The notes beneath the pieces were generated by a model. The model saw nothing but the letters and a program-made list of their open reading frames with translations, did not search any database and was not told the origin of the DNA. Shown here piece after piece: positions 61,904 to 64,000 of a DNA stretch of 64,000 bases (position 1 is its first letter; each line of letters begins with the position of its first letter). Source of the DNA: Magnetospirillum sp. SS-4. GTDB taxonomy: Bacteria; Pseudomonadota; Alphaproteobacteria; Rhodospirillales; Magnetospirillaceae. The translations under genes and the position numbers were made by a program. The stretch is taken from positions 21,135 to 85,134 of the forward strand of contig NZ_CACVCH010000050.1 in the NCBI RefSeq assembly GCF_902729425.1, given 5' to 3'.

Positions 61904-62230
61904 ATGGAGTGGCGTGTCGAAATTCTGAACGAGACGGTCAAGGCCGAGGTCACCGCCCTGCCGGTGGATATCCGGGCCAAGCTGACCCACATCCTCGACA
62001 TGATGGTGGCGCTTGGTCCGCAGAGGATGCGGGAACCCCACGTTAAGCCGTTGCGCGACAAGCTGTGGGAAATGCGCATGCAGGGCAAGGACGGGATCGC
62101 TCGTGCGATTTACGTTTTGGCGCATGAACGGCGAATCGTGATCGTCCATGCTTTCGTCAAGAAAACCCAGAAGACGCAGCCGTACGCACTTGAGTTGGCC
62201 CTTCAGCGGGCTAAGGAGTTGGAGCCATGA
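61904..62230 (+). CDS. higB: HigB/RelE-type toxin (phage Gp49-like)
   Basis: A 108-residue protein (MEWRVEILNETVKAEVTALP; REPHVKPLRDKLWEMRMQGK; ARAIYVLAHERRIVIVHAFV; KKTQKTQPYALELALQRAKE). The LRDKLWEMR and FVKKTQKTP-like motifs define the Gp49/HigB family of ribosome-dependent mRNA nucleases. Overlaps higA by four bases. Antisense to the late genes, in the same slot where prophage 1 has the GNAT/DUF1778 pair. Confidence 0.85.
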   Translation: MEWRVEILNETVKAEVTALPVDIRAKLTHILDMMVALGPQRMREPHVKPLRDKLWEMRMQGKDGIARAIYVLAHERRIVIVHAFVKKTQKTQPYALELALQRAKELEP

Positions 62231-62547
62231 CCATCCCGTTCGATAGCCTCAAGGACGAATGGATGAGAGATCCCGCCTTCCGGGCGGAATACGATGCTCT
62301 GGCACCGGAGTTCACTTTGGCGCGGGCGCTGATCGAGGCTCGTTCCAATGCCGGCCTGACCCAGGCCGAAGTCGCGGAGCGCATGGGAACCACGCAGTCG
62401 GTAGTGGCTCGAATCGAGAGTGGCCGCAATCCGCCGAATCTGCGTACGCTGGAAAAATATGCCCATGCTGTCGGCACACGGATTTCCGTCACGCTGGTTC
62501 CTGCTGTGTCGCCGGTTACGGTGCACCATCATCCCGCCAATTCCTGA
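62227..62547 (+). CDS. higA: HigA-type antitoxin (XRE HTH)
   Basis: A 106-residue protein with an XRE helix-turn-helix (LIEARSNAGLTQAEVAERMG; TQSVVARIESGRNPPNLRTL). Its 3' end overlaps the DUF6441 gene end by 32 bases. Expected to neutralise HigB and bind the upstream repeat. Confidence 0.88.
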   Translation: MTIPFDSLKDEWMRDPAFRAEYDALAPEFTLARALIEARSNAGLTQAEVAERMGTTQSVVARIESGRNPPNLRTLEKYAHAVGTRISVTLVPAVSPVTVHHHPANS

Positions 62548-63166
62548 CGATCAGCTCCGGTAGGGCCGAACCCCAGCGCTCGGCAGCGCCGTCCACGTCG
62601 AGGCGCTTCTTCAAGCTCACCTGCGGCACCAGGATAAACATCACCACACTGGTCATCCCACGCCCGGAGCGGAGCGCCGAGGCGCTGCCTTTGGCGAAAC
62701 CGCCCCGCTTGCCGGTGCGGGCCCGCATGTTCTCGGCCACCAGCAGCGAGGGAGCGCCCCGGCGATAGATGAATCGCAGGCGGCTGCCGTGCATCTGTTC
62801 CCATAGGCCGGGCGTCATGCGTTTGCCTCGGGCGCCGGTTCCGGCGGCGGGTGTGGGGATCGCCAGCCAGAAGCCATGCTTGGATTTGATCACCGCCCCC
62901 TGGTCGAAGGCCCGGATGATGGTCGGTGCCCTGGTGAAGACGAAGCCCGCCGGTTTGATGCTCTTTTGGCCCTTGGGATACAGCTCGGCCCGCCAGGTAT
63001 TGGCGAGGCGCTGGCCCATGCCCGCTTCGGTGACCTGACGGCGGAGATCCGCCTTCAGCCCGTCGGCAGCTTGGCGCATCCCGGCGGTGACGGCGTCTTC
63101 GGCAGCCTTGACCTCCTCGGCCATGATCTTGCGCAGATCGCCGGAAAGGGCTGCCGCCAGTTTCAT
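62516..63166 (-). CDS. DUF6441 phage protein (prophage 2 copy)
   Basis: A 216-residue protein, parallel to 15179-15838. It lacks the RIPRSSRGTARGG-like insert (reads RARTGKRGGFAKGSAS instead) and ends RDDGAP rather than RDS. The changed end marks the edge of the toxin-antitoxin cassette. Confidence 0.78.
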   Translation of the reverse strand: MKLAAALSGDLRKIMAEEVKAAEDAVTAGMRQAADGLKADLRRQVTEAGMGQRLANTWRAELYPKGQKSIKPAGFVFTRAPTIIRAFDQGAVIKSKHGFWLAIPTPAAGTGARGKRMTPGLWEQMHGSRLRFIYRRGAPSLLVAENMRARTGKRGGFAKGSASALRSGRGMTSVVMFILVPQVSLKKRLDVDGAAERWGSALPELIVRNWRDDGAP

Positions 63167-63459
63167 GTTGGCCTCACGCTGATCGTCCACACCAGCCGTT
63201 CGGCATCGAGGCGGGGTTCACCCTGGACGACGAAGCTGTCGCCGTCATGGACGATCACGTCCCCTGCCGCCGGACTGACGACCTCTTTCCGCCGGATCTC
63301 GAAGATCGCCGTGCTGGTCTGCACGGTGATGTCCGAGAATTCCACCTCGCGGTCGGGCCGCCGCACCAGGGCACGGATGGGGCGGCCCTGGTAGCTGACG
63401 GTGACGGCCAGGTTCGGATCGACGAACAGGTCGTCGAGGGCCGCCTCGAATGCGGTCAC
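63163..63459 (-). CDS. Head-tail joining protein (prophage 2 copy)
   Basis: A 98-residue protein parallel to 14886-15182 (TAFEAALDDLFVDPNLAVTV; DVIVHDGDSFVVQGEPRLDA). Start taken as GTG 63459 by analogy; TTG 63465 is possible. More diverged from its prophage 1 copy than the tail tube. Confidence 0.65.
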   Translation of the reverse strand: MTAFEAALDDLFVDPNLAVTVSYQGRPIRALVRRPDREVEFSDITVQTSTAIFEIRRKEVVSPAAGDVIVHDGDSFVVQGEPRLDAERLVWTISVRPT

Positions 63460-63461
63460 GA

Positions 63462-64000
63462 TCAATTGCCCGAGAACAGTCGAACCGCCAGACGCGGGCG
63501 CTTGTTCACCGGCAGGATGGACGCCTCCGTCTTTACGTCGATGGCACTGCCGTCTTGACGGGCCAACTGCCGGGCATACATGGGCACGCCCAGGGTGTTG
63601 ACCGTCTCGATCAGGTTGGCCGGGGCGCCATAGGTGACGAAGGTGTCCATGGTGCCCAAGGGGAAAGCGATGCCCTCGCCGGCCGGGATCAGGGTTTCGG
63701 TCTGGCCGGTGGAGAGGGTGACGGTGGCGCTGTATTCCTCGAACACCATGCCGGCGAAGGGAAAGCGGCGGCGGACATCTTCCCGCAGCGGCTGGGCGCC
63801 GGTCGAGGAGAAATATTGGTATGCCTGCTCGACCTTGGCGTGGCCGATCAGCTTGTCGAAGAATTCCGGGCTGACCAGGGCCAGCACGCTGGTCATGGTC
63901 TCGCCCTTCAGTTCGGTCTCCACCTTGCGCAGCACCTCGCGGATCTTGCTCTGGACGTTGGTGGTGGCGGTGCCCAGGGTGAAATCCACCTGCTGGCGGC
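63462..64000 (-). CDS. Major capsid protein (prophage 2 copy, 5' partial)
   Basis: The visible part is the C-terminal half of a gpE-type capsid protein, almost identical to 13861-14883 (QQVDFTLGTATTNVQSKIRE; KRPRLAVRLFSGN). The frame is open to the window edge, so the gene continues outside. Confidence 0.9.
   Translation of the reverse strand, partial: RQQVDFTLGTATTNVQSKIREVLRKVETELKGETMTSVLALVSPEFFDKLIGHAKVEQAYQYFSSTGAQPLREDVRRRFPFAGMVFEEYSATVTLSTGQTETLIPAGEGIAFPLGTMDTFVTYGAPANLIETVNTLGVPMYARQLARQDGSAIDVKTEASILPVNKRPRLAVRLFSGN

Larger units (their letters stand above)
58585..64000. mobile_element. Prophage 2 remnant, rearranged, right end outside window
   Basis: Early genes on the plus strand (58585-59838) are joined to late genes on the minus strand (59812-64000) that parallel prophage 1 from tail chaperone back to capsid. 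Genes at both sides of the joint near 59838 are cut. The left limit cuts into the ATPase operon. Confidence 0.8.

Noticed and set aside
1..64000. CRISPR array or tRNA/rRNA genes
   Set aside because: I saw no regular repeat-spacer pattern and no tRNA-like GTTCRA arm in a plausible cloverleaf; the two repeat arrays are irregularly spaced short motifs.

Overview
The window is GC-rich and reads as an alphaproteobacterial accessory region. The small phage families (DUF6441-, DUF6362-, DUF6900-, DUF3489- and DUF6511-like proteins) and the coding style suggest Rhodospirillales, perhaps Magnetospirillum-like. That placement is inference; there is no rRNA or housekeeping marker to fix it.

Positions 1-32408 are most of a lambda-type (long-tailed) prophage, cut by the left window edge. 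The early part holds a DUF927 primase/helicase-like protein, a YozE-like protein, a RuvC-like resolvase, a ParB-domain DNA methyltransferase, an HU-like protein and several small phage proteins. Two dense short-repeat arrays lie here (TGGGCCAC, 1971-2405; TACCACC, 3841-4003). The late operon runs left to right: small and large terminase, gpW, portal (fused to a MerR-like HTH domain), S49 protease with a nested scaffold, decoration protein, major capsid, head-tail joining proteins, tail tube, tail chaperones with a programmed -1 frameshift, tape measure, minor tail proteins, fibre, tail tip, J-like protein, holin-like proteins, GH19 endolysin and a terminator. Two toxin-antitoxin pairs (GNAT/DUF1778 and MazEF) sit inside the operon on the opposite strand.

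The most striking feature is at 22293-26751. The tail-fibre protein carries all seven of its cysteines in its last 17 residues ([17 protein letters not shown]). It is followed by an unknown protein and two radical SAM/SPASM enzymes of the kind that modify ribosomal peptides. I read this as a candidate phage-borne system that post-translationally modifies the cysteine tip of the tail fibre.

From 32.5 to 43 kb the window is a patchwork: a ParB/RepB-like pair, AT-richer hypothetical membrane proteins, a WYL-regulator operon with an HD hydrolase, an IS5-family element, transposase debris, and an intact IS1595-family element with an 8-bp target duplication that splits a hypothetical gene. From 43 to 58.5 kb is a defence or DNA-repair island: an AddB/AddA-like nuclease-helicase pair, a second IS1595 element splitting a lipoprotein gene, McrBC, MqsRA, and a two-gene operon of an ORC/CDC6-like AAA ATPase and a Rossmann-like partner of unknown function.

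From about 58.6 kb to the right edge is a rearranged remnant of a second, related prophage. An early-gene fragment (DUF6511-like, PD-(D/E)XK nuclease) on the plus strand is joined at about 59838 to a late-gene fragment on the minus strand (tail chaperone back to major capsid). The late fragment closely parallels the first prophage, but the toxin-antitoxin slot between the DUF6441 gene and the tail-terminator gene holds HigBA instead of GNAT/DUF1778.
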